This document shows, piece by piece, positions 25,881 to 33,799 of a stretch of DNA of 64,000 bases (positions are counted from its first letter, which is position 1; each line of letters opens with the position of its first letter). Origin of the DNA: Actinoplanes utahensis (GTDB lineage Bacteria; Actinomycetota; Actinomycetes; Mycobacteriales; Micromonosporaceae); contig NZ_BOMZ01000081.1 in NCBI RefSeq assembly GCF_016862455.1, forward strand, positions 16,988-80,987, read 5' to 3'. The notes below the pieces were generated by a model that saw nothing but the letters and a program-made list of their open reading frames with translations, was not told where the DNA came from and made no database searches. Both the position numbers and the translations under genes were made by a program.

Positions 25881-26771
25881 CCGCGCCTCCGGTCGGTGCC
25901 GATGCGCCGGTCGCGCACGGCGGTGTAGGTGGCGTCGAGCGCCGTCCGGGTCTCCTGGAACGTGCGCTGGGCGACGCCGACGAAGACACAGTCGATGACG
26001 GTGAGCTGCGCCAGGCGGCTCGCCATCGCACCGGACCGGTACGTCGTCTCCCGGGCGGCGGTGGTCAGCACCAGGTCGGCGACCCCGGCGATCGGCGACT
26101 TCGGGAAGTTGGTCAGCGCGACCGTCCGCGCCCCGTGCCGTTTCGCCTCGGTGAACGCGTCGATGGTGTCGGTGGTGCTGCCGGTGTGCGAGATCGCGAA
26201 CGCCACATCGCGCTCATCGAGCAGCGCGGCGCTGGTCAGAGCCACATGAGTGTCACTCCAGGCGAACGCCACCCGCCCGATCCGATGCAGCTTGTGCTGA
26301 AAGTCCGCGGCGACGAAAGCACTCGCCCCGACCCCGTAGACGTCCACCCGCCGGGCACCCGCGATCACCTCGACCACCTGCTCCAGCACCGTCACGTCGA
26401 TCTGGGCGGCGGTCTCCTCGACCGCCCGCGCATCCGCGAAGGCGATCTTCTTCACCACCTGTGCCAGGTCGTCGCCGGGACTGATGTCGCTGCCCACCGG
26501 TTCGCCGCCGTCATCCCGGCGGCCCGCCTCCGTGGCCAGGGTCAGCCGCAGCTCCGAATAGCCCGCGAAACCCATCGCCCGGCAGAACCGGATCACCGTC
26601 GTCTCACTGGAACCCGCGCGCTCCGCGAGGTCGGTGATGGTCAGCCGGGCCGCGGTCGCCGACTCGTCGATGATCACCCGCGCCACCCGCTGCTCCGCCG
26701 GCGACAGCGACGGCAAGAGCCCCCGTGCCCGGACGACCGTCTCCGCTGTGCCGCGCATGCCGCCATTCATG
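25877..26771 (-). CDS. RpiR-family regulator of the MurNAc locus (MurR-like)
   Basis: A 297-residue regulator. The N-terminal winged-helix HTH reads LSPAEQRVARVIIDES...LTITDLAERAGSSETTVIRFCRAMGFAGYSEL, then a linker and a C-terminal SIS sugar-phosphate sensor domain (VDVYGVGASAFVAADFQHKL, VAFAISHTGSTTDTIDAF, VALTNFPKSPIAGVADLVL). This is the RpiR/MurR layout, in which MurNAc-6-phosphate or a related sugar phosphate is the effector. Start ATG 26771 is adopted; ATG 26759 is the alternative, and a much longer frame upstream is spurious. It is coupled to murQ by a 4-bp overlap and probably controls the whole locus. Confidence 0.88.
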
Positions 26772-26774
26772 AAG

Positions 26775-26785
26775 AAAAGTTTCCG
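26775..26785. promoter_or_regulatory. RpiR-type operator-like dyad
   Basis: GAAAAGTTTCC on the plus strand is an imperfect palindrome of the GRAAA-N-TTTYC type, lying 4 bp upstream of the RpiR start codon in an AT-rich stretch. Position and symmetry fit autoregulation of the murR-like/murQ unit. Confidence 0.4.
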
Positions 26786-27123
26786 TCCAACGACCTCTCC
26801 CGTCAATATTCTCCATTCATCTGTATCGAGTCGAAGATCGCCACCCGGGAACGCCCGGATGCCCACCGGCAGCCGAGTCGTCGTCCTTGCCCCGTCGGTC
26901 GGCGCCCTGCGGCCGGTTGCATCCCGTCGGTCACGGCAGGCGGCCCGGTGCGGGCTTCGACCCGAGGAGCGGCGGTACGGGGATGACGCTCGGTGCGGCG
27001 ACCACCGTCCGAGGCGTGCTCCGCGCCGGACGAGACGCCGCGAATCTGGACCAGGTGACAGCCGCCGGCGCCGCACGCCGAACCGGCCGTACAGCGGCTG
27101 ATCTTGCCGAGCTGCTCGCCAGT

Positions 27124-27226
27124 GCTGTCTCGCGCCGGTCGAGAGGACGGTGAGAACCAGTCGGCGTTCTCCGGCTGGTCGCCAGTGTTGTCTCGTGCGG
27201 GTTGAGGCAGCTGTGGGAGCCGGCCC
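27124..27226 (+). repeat. dispersed hairpin repeat, copies 1 and 2
   Basis: Copy 1 (27124-27164) reads GCTGTCTCGCGCCGGTCGAG then GACGGTGAGAACCAGTCGG. Copy 2 (27187-27226) is a more diverged version beginning GTTGTCTCG. Each contains an imperfect stem of the GCTGTCTC/GAGACAGC type followed by a conserved GTGAGAACCAGCCGG-like tail. Six more copies lie at 28.7, 29.2, 38.0 and 44.1 kb. Confidence 0.7.
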
Positions 27227-27405
27227 GAAGAGCCCGGTGTCAGGTTCGCCCACCCGTAAACAGGTAAGCCTCCGCAATTCGGCACATCGAGGTCCGTGCG
27301 GTGCCCATGGCGGGTGTAGCGGATCGGGAAGCGGGCGTTCGTGCGGCAACGGTGACCGGATCGGGTGCTGGTGTGGCGGGGGTGGAGGCGGCAGGGTCGG
27401 CAGGT

Positions 27406-28386
27406 ATGGGCACGGCGCTGGTGGTGGGTGTGGACGCGGGGGCGACGAGCACACGATGTGTGGTCGCGACGGTCGACGGCGCGATAGTGGGCCGGGGCGT
27501 GGCCGGCGGCGCGAACCGTAACAGCAGCGGCGGCGACCTGACCACGACCCTGGCCACGGCGCTCGAACAGGCCCTGGAGGGGACGCCTCGACCGTCCGTG
27601 CTGCTGGGCGTGTTCGGCGCCGCCGGTTCCTCGGGCGCCGGGCGGGCCGCTGTCCGGGTCGCCGCGGCGAACGCCTGGCGGGCCGCCGGGCTGACCGGCG
27701 AACCGGTCACGGTCACCGATCTCGAGGTGGCGTTCGCGGCCGGGACCACCTCGCCCGACGGTGTGCTGCTGCTGTCCGGCACCGGAGCGCTGGCCGCCCG
27801 ATTCGCGGGCGGCCGTCTCGAACACCGCTGCGACGGTTACGGCTGGCTGCTCGGGGACGAGGGGTCCGCGGTCTGGATGGGGGTACGGGGACTGCGCGCG
27901 GCCCTCGCCGCCCTCGACGGCCGGGGCGTGCCGACGGTCCTGGTCGACGCCGCCCGCACCCACTTCGGCATCGGTTCCGGTCGCGCGGAGGACACGGCGC
28001 AGGCCCTGATCGCCGCCGCGTTCGCCGTGCCACCCGCGGCTCTCGGCGGGTTCGCTCCCGCGGTGAGCGCCGGCGCGGAAGCCGACGACCCGGTGGCCGT
28101 GCGCATCTGTCACACGGCCACCGGTCGCCTCCTGCACACCTTCGACAGCGTCGGGCCGCCACCCGGCGCCGTCGTGGTGCTGGCAGGGTCCGTGCTGCTC
28201 ACTCCCGGACCGGTCAGGCGGATGGTTCGCGCCGCCGTGGCCGCCCGCACCGGCGCCGAACCGCGAGTCGGGTCCGACGGCGCGGCCGGGGCCGCGGTTC
28301 TGGCTGTCGCGCGGCTCACCGGCACCCCCGTGGCGCCGGTGACCCACGCCCGCCTGACCGGCAGTCATGGACTGTCCCGTGAGTAG
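27406..28386 (+). CDS. BadF/BadG-type ATPase, probable MurNAc/GlcNAc kinase
   Basis: A 326-residue ASKHA-fold sugar kinase of the BadF/BadG/BcrA/BcrD family, the same superfamily as N-acetylglucosamine kinases and clostridial MurK. Motifs: phosphate-1 VVGVDAGATSTRCVVATVDG, GGANRNSSG, phosphate-2 LLLSGTGALAARF followed by GYGWLLGDEGSAVWMG, and a late VVVLAGSVLL adenosine region. In this context it most likely phosphorylates imported MurNAc (and perhaps GlcNAc) at C6 to feed MurQ. ATG 27406 gives a compact N-terminus; GTG 27301 would add 35 low-complexity residues. It is divergent from the RpiR-murQ unit. Confidence 0.85.
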   Translation: MGTALVVGVDAGATSTRCVVATVDGAIVGRGVAGGANRNSSGGDLTTTLATALEQALEGTPRPSVLLGVFGAAGSSGAGRAAVRVAAANAWRAAGLTGEPVTVTDLEVAFAAGTTSPDGVLLLSGTGALAARFAGGRLEHRCDGYGWLLGDEGSAVWMGVRGLRAALAALDGRGVPTVLVDAARTHFGIGSGRAEDTAQALIAAAFAVPPAALGGFAPAVSAGAEADDPVAVRICHTATGRLLHTFDSVGPPPGAVVVLAGSVLLTPGPVRRMVRAAVAARTGAEPRVGSDGAAGAAVLAVARLTGTPVAPVTHARLTGSHGLSRE

Positions 28387-28413
28387 CAGCCCTCCGTCGG
28401 CCGTCGGCCACCC

Positions 28414-28512
28414 GCGGGCCACCCACCCGCGGACCACCCGCGAGCCGCGGGCCACCCGCGAGCCGCGGGCCACCCGCGAGCCGCGGACCACCCGCCAGCC
28501 GCGGGCCGTCGG
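28414..28512. repeat. 18-bp GC-rich tandem repeat
   Basis: Units of the form GCGGGCCACCCGCGAGCC occur at 28429, 28447, 28465 and 28483, with partial copies on both sides. Copies at 28447 and 28465 are identical; the outer ones have A for G at position 5 or other single changes. Further out, short blocks (CATTCGATGGC and CCGTCGGCCA) recur less regularly. Confidence 0.8.
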
Positions 28513-28709
28513 CCATTCGATGGCTGGCGGACACCCGTCGGCCAGTGCTCATCCGTCGGCCACCGGCCACCCGCTGGCCGCCAGGCATTCGATGGCCGGC
28601 GGACGAGTTGCCCGCTCATCGGCCATCGGCCCCCGTTATTCGGCCTGAGCGACCATGGAAGGACTGTCTGTTGACGGGCGGGCAAGCCCGGCCCCGATTC
28701 CTTCCGGCC

Positions 28710-28835
28710 GGTTCGGAGTGCTGTTTTGGGTCCGGTGAGGCAGCACTGGGGACCAGTCGAAGAACAGCGGCTGGTTCGGAGTGCTGTCTTGGGTCCGGTG
28801 AGGCAGCGCCGGGCACCAGCCGGAGAACAGCGGCT
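28710..28835. repeat. 63-bp tandem duplication carrying hairpin repeats (copies 3 and 4)
   Basis: Two adjacent 63-bp units start at 28710 and 28773, both opening GGTTCGGAGTGCTGT, with a handful of mismatches. Each contains a degenerate version of the dispersed hairpin (GTGCTGTCTTGGGTCCGGTG then AGGCAGC...ACCAGCCGG). A further truncated unit seems to begin at about 28836. Confidence 0.75.
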
Positions 28836-28883
28836 GATTCTGACTGCTGACCCTGCTGGCCAATTGCTTGCCCGTCGGTTGTC

Positions 28884-28931
28884 GATCTTGTGAGGTTGTG
28901 GTGAATCGGTTCGCCCGAAACTCACAAGATC
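28884..28931. repeat. 11-bp perfect inverted repeat
   Basis: GATCTTGTGAG (28884-28894) and CTCACAAGATC (28921-28931) are exact reverse complements separated by 26 bp. The region lies between convergent genes and can form a cruciform or a transcript hairpin. Confidence 0.7.
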
Positions 28932-28937
28932 TCGCGC

Positions 28938-29050
28938 GGAAAGAGCGGAAGGAGCGGAAGGAGCGGAAGGAGGGGAAGGAGGGGAAGGAGCGGAAGGAGC
29001 GGAAGAAGGGGTGGAAGGGGAAGAAGGGGAAGAAGGGGTGGATGGGGTGA
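28938..29050 (+). repeat. G/A-rich tract of 9-bp and 6-bp units
   Basis: About 110 bp of almost pure purine on the plus strand, made of GGAAGGAGC and GGAAGGAGG units followed by GGAAGAAGG-like units, broken only by single C or T bases. Read in one frame it gives KERKERKEGKEGKER-type peptides, but no start or ribosome site argues for a gene. Such mirror-like purine tracts can adopt triplex or G-rich structures. Confidence 0.7.
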
Positions 29051-29166
29051 ATCCGTCGCGGGCGGGTTTTCGTCCGCTGGGTTGGATCTGGTGAGCGCGT
29101 GGTGGGGCGGACAGCGCAATCTCCACGATCGACAAGAGGGGCGGCGAATCAGCCAGCAGGGTCACA

Positions 29167-29273
29167 GCTGTCTCGGAGCCGGCGAGACAGCAGTAGCGAC
29201 CAGCCGGGGAAACCCGGCCGGCTCTGACGGCTGTCTCCACCGGCGGAAGAGAGCAGTGAGGGCCAGCCGGGGG
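29167..29273 (+). repeat. dispersed hairpin repeat, copies 5 and 6
   Basis: Copy 5 (29167-29210) has the best stem of all: GCTGTCTCG and CGAGACAGC pair perfectly over 9 bp with a 7-nt loop, followed by AGTAGCGACCAGCCGG. Copy 6 (29230-29273) opens GCTGTCTCCACCGG and keeps the GTGAGGGCCAGCCGG tail. They lie just past the 3' end of namZ. Confidence 0.75.
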
Positions 29274-29317
29274 AGTTCCGTCGGGGGTGGCGGCTGGTGA
29301 TCGGGTGAGGGGCCGTC

Positions 29318-30640
29318 TCATGGGGTGCTCCGGGAGTAGAGCAGGTAGGGCTTGCGCTGCTGATCGAAAGCGGCCAGCTCGCCCGACCAGGAGGCGATGA
29401 TCTCGTCCGGGGCGGCGCCGCCGTCGATCATGGTGCGCAGGCGGGTGGATCCGGTGAGGAGGTCGATCCAGTAGCGGGATCCGTCGAGGCGCCAGGTGAA
29501 CGCCGGCTCCTTGCGCGCTTCGGTGAGCATGGCGACGGCGGTGCGGAGGGGATCGTACCGATGCGGGTCCTTGATCTTGATCTCGACGCCGGCGCACGAT
29601 CGGCCGGTGAACTTGCCGAAGGTCGGGGTGAAGTACGCCTCGCGGAACCGGGTGCCGGGCAGATTCAGCGCGGTCAGCCGGTCGCACCAGCGGTAGTCGG
29701 AGGCGGGGCCGCCGATCAGCTCGAACGGCCTGGTCGTGCCGCGGCCCTCGGACAGCGACGACACGCCTTCGAACATGCCGGTGCCGGGGTAGACGAGCGC
29801 GGTGGTGGGGGTCGGCATGTTCGGGCTGGGCAGCACCCACGGCAGATCGAGATCGGACCCGAGCAGCCGCCCGTGCCACCCCTGGCAGGTGATCACCTCG
29901 AGGTCGACCGCGCGCGCGAGGAACTCACCGTTGTAGAAGCGGGCCAGTTCACCGGCGGTCATGCCGTGCTGCTGCACGATCTTGAGGCGGCCGACGCCGG
30001 AGGTGAAGCCGTCGGTCATCATCGGCCCGCGGGCGCTGCCGCCGACAGGGTTGGGCCGGTCCAGCACCAGGTAGCGCAGCCCGAGCCGCCCGGCCGCGGC
30101 CATCGAGTCGTAGAGCGTGTAGATGTACGTGTAGAAGCGCGCCCCGACGTCCTGGATGTCGAAGACGACGGTGCGGACCCCGGATTCCCGGAACATCCGT
30201 TCCCAGGCGGCCTGGGTGGCCAGGTACGCGTCGTGGACCGGCAGTCCGGTGCGCGCGTCGGTGCCGGTGCCCTCACTGCCGCCGGCCTGCGCCGATCCGC
30301 GGAATCCGTGCTCGGGGCCGAAGATCGCGCCGATGGTCACCCGGTCGGCGTGCATCCGGTCGACCAGGTGCCGGTAGTCGCGGTCCACGCCGGTCGGATT
30401 GGAGACGATGCCGACCCGCGTGCCCCGCACCGCTGCCCAGCCGTCCGCGGCGAGCCGATCCAAACCGGTCTGGAGGGAGACCGGGACGGAAGCCGGGGAA
30501 GGACCCGCGGGAGCGGCCGGGACTAAGGCCGGGGGAGGACCCGCTGGAGCGGCCGGGACGGAGGCCGGGGGAGGACCCGCTGGGGCGGGCGGGACGAGCA
30601 GGCCGCCCGCGCCCGCCGCGAGCAGGCTCCGGCGGTTCAT
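29318..30640 (-). CDS. namZ: exo-beta-N-acetylmuramidase (DUF1343)
   Basis: A 440-residue exported protein. The N-terminus MNRRSLLAAGAGGLLVPPAP is a signal peptide, followed by three PAGPPPASVPA-type repeats. The rest is the DUF1343/NamZ family: VGIVSNPTGVDRDYRHLVDRM, IFGPEHGFRG, GLPVHDAY, VVFDIQDVGARFYTYIYTLYDSM and LDRPNPVGG, then the C-terminal domain with PTFGKFTG and GVEIKIKDPHRYDP. Characterised NamZ removes MurNAc from the non-reducing end of peptidoglycan fragments, so here it would release MurNAc outside the membrane. It is divergent from the serine hydrolase and importer genes, across a control region with a CCTTCGC dyad. Confidence 0.9.
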   Translation of the reverse strand: MNRRSLLAAGAGGLLVPPAPAGPPPASVPAAPAGPPPALVPAAPAGPSPASVPVSLQTGLDRLAADGWAAVRGTRVGIVSNPTGVDRDYRHLVDRMHADRVTIGAIFGPEHGFRGSAQAGGSEGTGTDARTGLPVHDAYLATQAAWERMFRESGVRTVVFDIQDVGARFYTYIYTLYDSMAAAGRLGLRYLVLDRPNPVGGSARGPMMTDGFTSGVGRLKIVQQHGMTAGELARFYNGEFLARAVDLEVITCQGWHGRLLGSDLDLPWVLPSPNMPTPTTALVYPGTGMFEGVSSLSEGRGTTRPFELIGGPASDYRWCDRLTALNLPGTRFREAYFTPTFGKFTGRSCAGVEIKIKDPHRYDPLRTAVAMLTEARKEPAFTWRLDGSRYWIDLLTGSTRLRTMIDGGAAPDEIIASWSGELAAFDQQRKPYLLYSRSTP

Positions 30641-30730
30641 CGGACCCCCCAGGGGTCGATAGCCGGGAAAGCGACGCTACGTGTCCGCATGATGTCGCAA
30701 GGTAGCCGGGTGGCAGGCGATTGGCAATAA

Positions 30731-30758
30731 CCTTCGCCCCCCTTGCGAGTTGCGAAGG
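30731..30758. promoter_or_regulatory. operator-like dyad between namZ and the import operon
   Basis: CCTTCGC (30731-30737) and GCGAAGG (30752-30758) form a perfect 7-bp inverted repeat with a 14-bp centre containing two TTGCGA motifs. It is placed midway in the 159-bp divergent promoter gap, where a shared regulator of namZ and the hydrolase-ABC operon would bind. Confidence 0.4.
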
Positions 30759-30799
30759 AAAGCTCCATCCTCGACGGGTTGGTGTATTGAGAGGCTTAG

Positions 30800-32401
30800 A
30801 TGATCAAGCTTCCGTCCCTGGTGATGTCGGTGCTGGTCGCGGCGACGCCCGCACCGGCCGGGAGCGCGTTCGCCAACGATGTGCTGCGCCCCGGCACCGC
30901 CCGCCAGGCCGGTCTGCTGCCGGACCGGATCGCCGCGCTGCCGGTGATCGCCGCCGCCTATCTGGAGCCCACCCTGGATCATCCCGGGCATCCCGTCTAT
31001 GCAGGTGCGACGGTCCTCGCCGCGCACCGCGGCCTGGTGGTGTCCCGGTTCGCCGTGGGGGACGCGGTCCGCTACACCGCCGGACCCGACGGAATTGTCG
31101 AGCTTCCGACAGATCAGCGGGTCCCGGCGCGCACCGATACCCTGTGGGACCTCGCCTCGATCTCCAAGCTGTTCACCGCGATCCTGGTGCTCCAGCAGGC
31201 CGAGGCGGGCCGCCTCGACCTGGACGCTCCGGTCGCGAGGTACGTCCCGGAGCTCGCCGCCGCCCACGTCACCGCCCGGCAGCTGCTCACTCACACCTCC
31301 GGGCTGCCGGCCTGGCTGCCGCTGCACCTGCGGTACCCGACGGCGGCGCAGCGGCTGGCCGCAGCTCTCGCCACCCCGGCCGGTCCCGCCGGCGCCCACG
31401 TCTACTCGGACATCGGCCTCATCGTGCTCGGCGTGCTGGTCGAACGGGTCACCGGGAAGCCGCTCGGCCAGGCCGTCCGGGCCGGGGTGACCGGGCCGCT
31501 CGGGATGCGCTCGACCGGCTACAACCCCGGCCCCGCGCTGCGGGAACGCGCGGCCGCCACCGAACATCAGCCGGCCGTGGGGCGCGGCATGGTCCGGGGC
31601 GAGGTGCACGACGAGAACGCGTGGGCGCTCGGCGGCGTGGCCGGGCACGCGGGGCTCTTCTCCACGGCCGACGACCTGGCGATCCTGTGTCAGGCGCTGC
31701 TCAACGGCGGCACCCACCGGGGACGGCGGATCCTGAGCGAGGAATCGGTGCGGCAGGCGCTCACCGACCACGGTGACGGGCGCGGGCTCGGGTTCCAGCT
31801 CGGCGAGCACACGTACATGGACGGCATGGCGTCGCCGATCACCTTCGGGCACACCGGATTCACCGGCACGTCGGTGGTGATCGACCCGATCGACCGGTCG
31901 TTCCTGATCGTTCTCAGCAACCGCGTCCACCCGGACCGGACCTGGGCGAGAATCGACGTCGCACGGCGCGCGCTGGCCCGTACCCTCGCGCAAGCCCACC
32001 CCATCCCCGGACCAGCCGCGACCGGAACGCCCTGGCGGGCCGACCGGCGCGACGGCGCCGTCATGACCCTCACCGCCGGCCCGGCGCACGGTTCCTTCCA
32101 GATCTGGTACGACACCGAGCCGCGCAACGACACCGTCACCGTCGAGTCCTCCGCCGACGGGATCACCTGGGCGCCCCTGCCGATGACCCTGCGGTCCGGC
32201 GCGGACGTGGCCACCAGCGACGGCACGCTCACCGGTTTCGGCGGGCGGCGCTGGTGGCGGGTGCACACCGACGCGTCGCGGCTGCGTTTCACCTACCGCA
32301 CCGACGCCGCGTCGCAGGGCCGTGGCGTTCTCGTCGCCGGGATCCGGCAGCCGTACACCGCGGACGGCTGGACCAGCTCACAGGCAGGAGCCGAACGATG
32401 A
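30800..32401 (+). CDS. secreted serine hydrolase, beta-lactamase/PBP4* fold
   Basis: A 533-residue exported protein with a short signal peptide ending near SAFA. The serine beta-lactamase-like domain has SxxK at S120-I-S-K123, a YSD triad element at 202-204 and HTG at 351-353; the segments VYAGATVLAAHRG and LLTHTSGLPAW fit class C-like esterases and D-alanyl peptidases. A beta-rich domain follows to the end. It corresponds by position to YbbE/AmlB in the Bacillus MurNAc locus, so trimming peptide from muropeptides is likely but unproven. GAGAGG precedes ATG 30800. Its stop overlaps the start of the binding-protein gene (ATGA). Confidence 0.8.
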   Translation: MIKLPSLVMSVLVAATPAPAGSAFANDVLRPGTARQAGLLPDRIAALPVIAAAYLEPTLDHPGHPVYAGATVLAAHRGLVVSRFAVGDAVRYTAGPDGIVELPTDQRVPARTDTLWDLASISKLFTAILVLQQAEAGRLDLDAPVARYVPELAAAHVTARQLLTHTSGLPAWLPLHLRYPTAAQRLAAALATPAGPAGAHVYSDIGLIVLGVLVERVTGKPLGQAVRAGVTGPLGMRSTGYNPGPALRERAAATEHQPAVGRGMVRGEVHDENAWALGGVAGHAGLFSTADDLAILCQALLNGGTHRGRRILSEESVRQALTDHGDGRGLGFQLGEHTYMDGMASPITFGHTGFTGTSVVIDPIDRSFLIVLSNRVHPDRTWARIDVARRALARTLAQAHPIPGPAATGTPWRADRRDGAVMTLTAGPAHGSFQIWYDTEPRNDTVTVESSADGITWAPLPMTLRSGADVATSDGTLTGFGGRRWWRVHTDASRLRFTYRTDAASQGRGVLVAGIRQPYTADGWTSSQAGAER

Positions 32402-33798
32402 CATCAGCGATCAGCAGGCGCCGGCTCCTCCACGGCACGGCCGGTGCCGCCGTGGCGGGCACGCTCGGCGGCTGCGCCATGGGCGGCGAGGCGGACGGCG
32501 ACACGGCGAAGGGCGTCGCCAGCGCGGCCAACCCGCTCGGCGTGAAGGAGGACGCACCCCTCGAAGTGGTGATCTTCAACGGCGGGTTCGGGGAGGAGTA
32601 CGCCAAGGCGCACGAGGCCATGTACCGCGAGCGGTACCCGAAGTCGCAGATCAAGCACGCGGCGACCCAGCAGATCGCCGAGACGCTGCAACCCAGGTTC
32701 GTCGGCGGCGACCCGCCGGACGTGGTCAACAACTCCGGGGCCAGCCAGATGGACTTCAACGGCCTCGTCTCCCAGAACGCCCTGACCGACCTGGGCGAGC
32801 TCCTCGACGCGCCGAGCCTCGACGACCCGTCGGTGAAGGTGCGCGACACCCTCCTGCCGGGCACCGTGGACGTCGGCTCGTACGACGGGAGGTTCCTGTC
32901 GCTCAACTATGCGTACTCGGCGTACGGCATCTGGTACTCGCAGACGCTCTTCGCGGCGAAGGGCTGGGAGTATCCGAGGACCTGGGACGAGATGATCGCC
33001 CTCTGCAAGACGATCAAGGCGGCCGGCATCGCGCCGTGGACCTACCCCGGCAGACACTCCCGGTACATGAGCTGGCCGATCGTCGCCGCCGCCGGCAAAC
33101 TCGGCGGCCTCGACGTGATCAAGGCGCTCGACAACCTGGAGCCGAACGCGTGGCGGCACGAGGCGGTGCGGGCCGCCGCCGAGGCCTACTACCAGCTCGC
33201 CGTCGACGGATACCTCCAGCCGGGCGCCGAGGGCATGGACCACATCCAGGCGCAGACCGCATGGTGCCGGGGCCAGGCCGCGTTCCTCTCCTGCGGCTCC
33301 TGGCTGGAGAGCGAACAGAAAGCGGTCACCCCGCCGGACTTCCGGATGGCGATCGCGCCCACCCCCAGCCTGACCAGCGCCGACAAGATGCCGTACGAGG
33401 CGTTTCGGGGCGCCGGCAGCGAACCGTTCATCGTCCCGGCCAAGGCGAAGAACGTCCGCGGCGGTCTCGAATACCTGCGGGTCATGCTGTCCAGGAAGGG
33501 CGCCTCCGACTTCACCCGCAAGGTCAGCAGCCTGACCAGCGTGCGCGGCGCCGGCGACGGCATCACCCTCGGACCCGGCCTCACCTCGGTCACCGCGCTC
33601 ATCGAGGCGTCCAACGGGGGAGCGTTCACCTGGATGTACAACTCGTACTACCGCAAACTCGAACGGGAACGCATCGACGGGGCCTGCGCCGAACTGTTCA
33701 CCAGACGGATCAACGCCGCCCAGTGGTGCGACAGGGTGCAGAAGTCCGCCGACGAGTTCGCCGCCGACCCCGCGATCAAGAAGTACAAGCGGGCCTGA
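32398..33798 (+). CDS. ngcE: amino-sugar ABC transporter binding lipoprotein (NgcE-like)
   Basis: A 466-residue family 1 solute-binding protein. SRRRLLHGTAG is a twin-arginine signal that ends in the lipobox LGGC, so it is a Tat-exported lipoprotein. The mature part, with APLEVVIFNGGFGEEYAKAH, LQPRFVGGDPPDVVNNSGA, DTLLPGTVDVGSYDGRFLSLNYAYSAYGIWYS and WPYP-like aromatic clusters, follows the pattern of NgcE, the GlcNAc/chitobiose-binding protein of streptomycetes. With MurQ, NamZ and a kinase alongside, MurNAc or a MurNAc-containing disaccharide is a reasonable ligand. The ATG overlaps the previous stop by 4 bp and follows CAGGAG. Confidence 0.8.
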   Translation: MTSAISRRRLLHGTAGAAVAGTLGGCAMGGEADGDTAKGVASAANPLGVKEDAPLEVVIFNGGFGEEYAKAHEAMYRERYPKSQIKHAATQQIAETLQPRFVGGDPPDVVNNSGASQMDFNGLVSQNALTDLGELLDAPSLDDPSVKVRDTLLPGTVDVGSYDGRFLSLNYAYSAYGIWYSQTLFAAKGWEYPRTWDEMIALCKTIKAAGIAPWTYPGRHSRYMSWPIVAAAGKLGGLDVIKALDNLEPNAWRHEAVRAAAEAYYQLAVDGYLQPGAEGMDHIQAQTAWCRGQAAFLSCGSWLESEQKAVTPPDFRMAIAPTPSLTSADKMPYEAFRGAGSEPFIVPAKAKNVRGGLEYLRVMLSRKGASDFTRKVSSLTSVRGAGDGITLGPGLTSVTALIEASNGGAFTWMYNSYYRKLERERIDGACAELFTRRINAAQWCDRVQKSADEFAADPAIKKYKRA

Positions 33799-33799
33799 C

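Larger units (their letters stand above)
26772..27405. other. intergenic control region between regulator and kinase genes
   Basis: The 634 bp between the divergent RpiR and kinase genes hold the AT-richest stretch of the area (26765-26830), an RpiR-type dyad at its edge, and two copies of the dispersed hairpin repeat at 27124 and 27187. Open frames here are not protein-like. The region around 27301-27405 could be coding if the kinase starts earlier, at GTG 27301. Confidence 0.5.
28387..29317. other. 931-bp repeat-filled gap without convincing genes
   Basis: The space between the convergent kinase and namZ genes is nearly all repeats: an 18-bp GC-rich tandem array, a 63-bp tandem duplication, a long inverted repeat, a G/A-rich tract and two further hairpin repeats, each listed separately. 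Frames crossing it encode only repeat-derived Arg/Pro/Gly or Lys/Glu peptides, which I do not regard as genes. Confidence 0.65.

Noticed and set aside
25877..27454. A 525-residue form of the RpiR regulator
   Set aside because: The extra N-terminal part is Arg/Pro-rich and crosses hairpin repeats; ATG 26771 gives a standard RpiR N-terminus.
28367..28648. A 93-residue Pro/Arg/His-rich open frame
   Set aside because: It consists only of the 18-bp repeat translated; no ribosome site or conserved feature.
28414..28835. CRISPR-like array
   Set aside because: The tandem units are contiguous without unique spacers of even length, and no cas genes are near.
28868..29050. A 60-residue frame of KERKERKEGK type
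   Set aside because: The frame is a by-product of the G/A-rich tract, with no ribosome site and no hydrophobic or folded segment.
27124..29273. Reading the hairpin repeats as plain intrinsic terminators
   Set aside because: Copies also lie in divergent gaps and share a conserved tail beyond the stem, which a terminator would not need.
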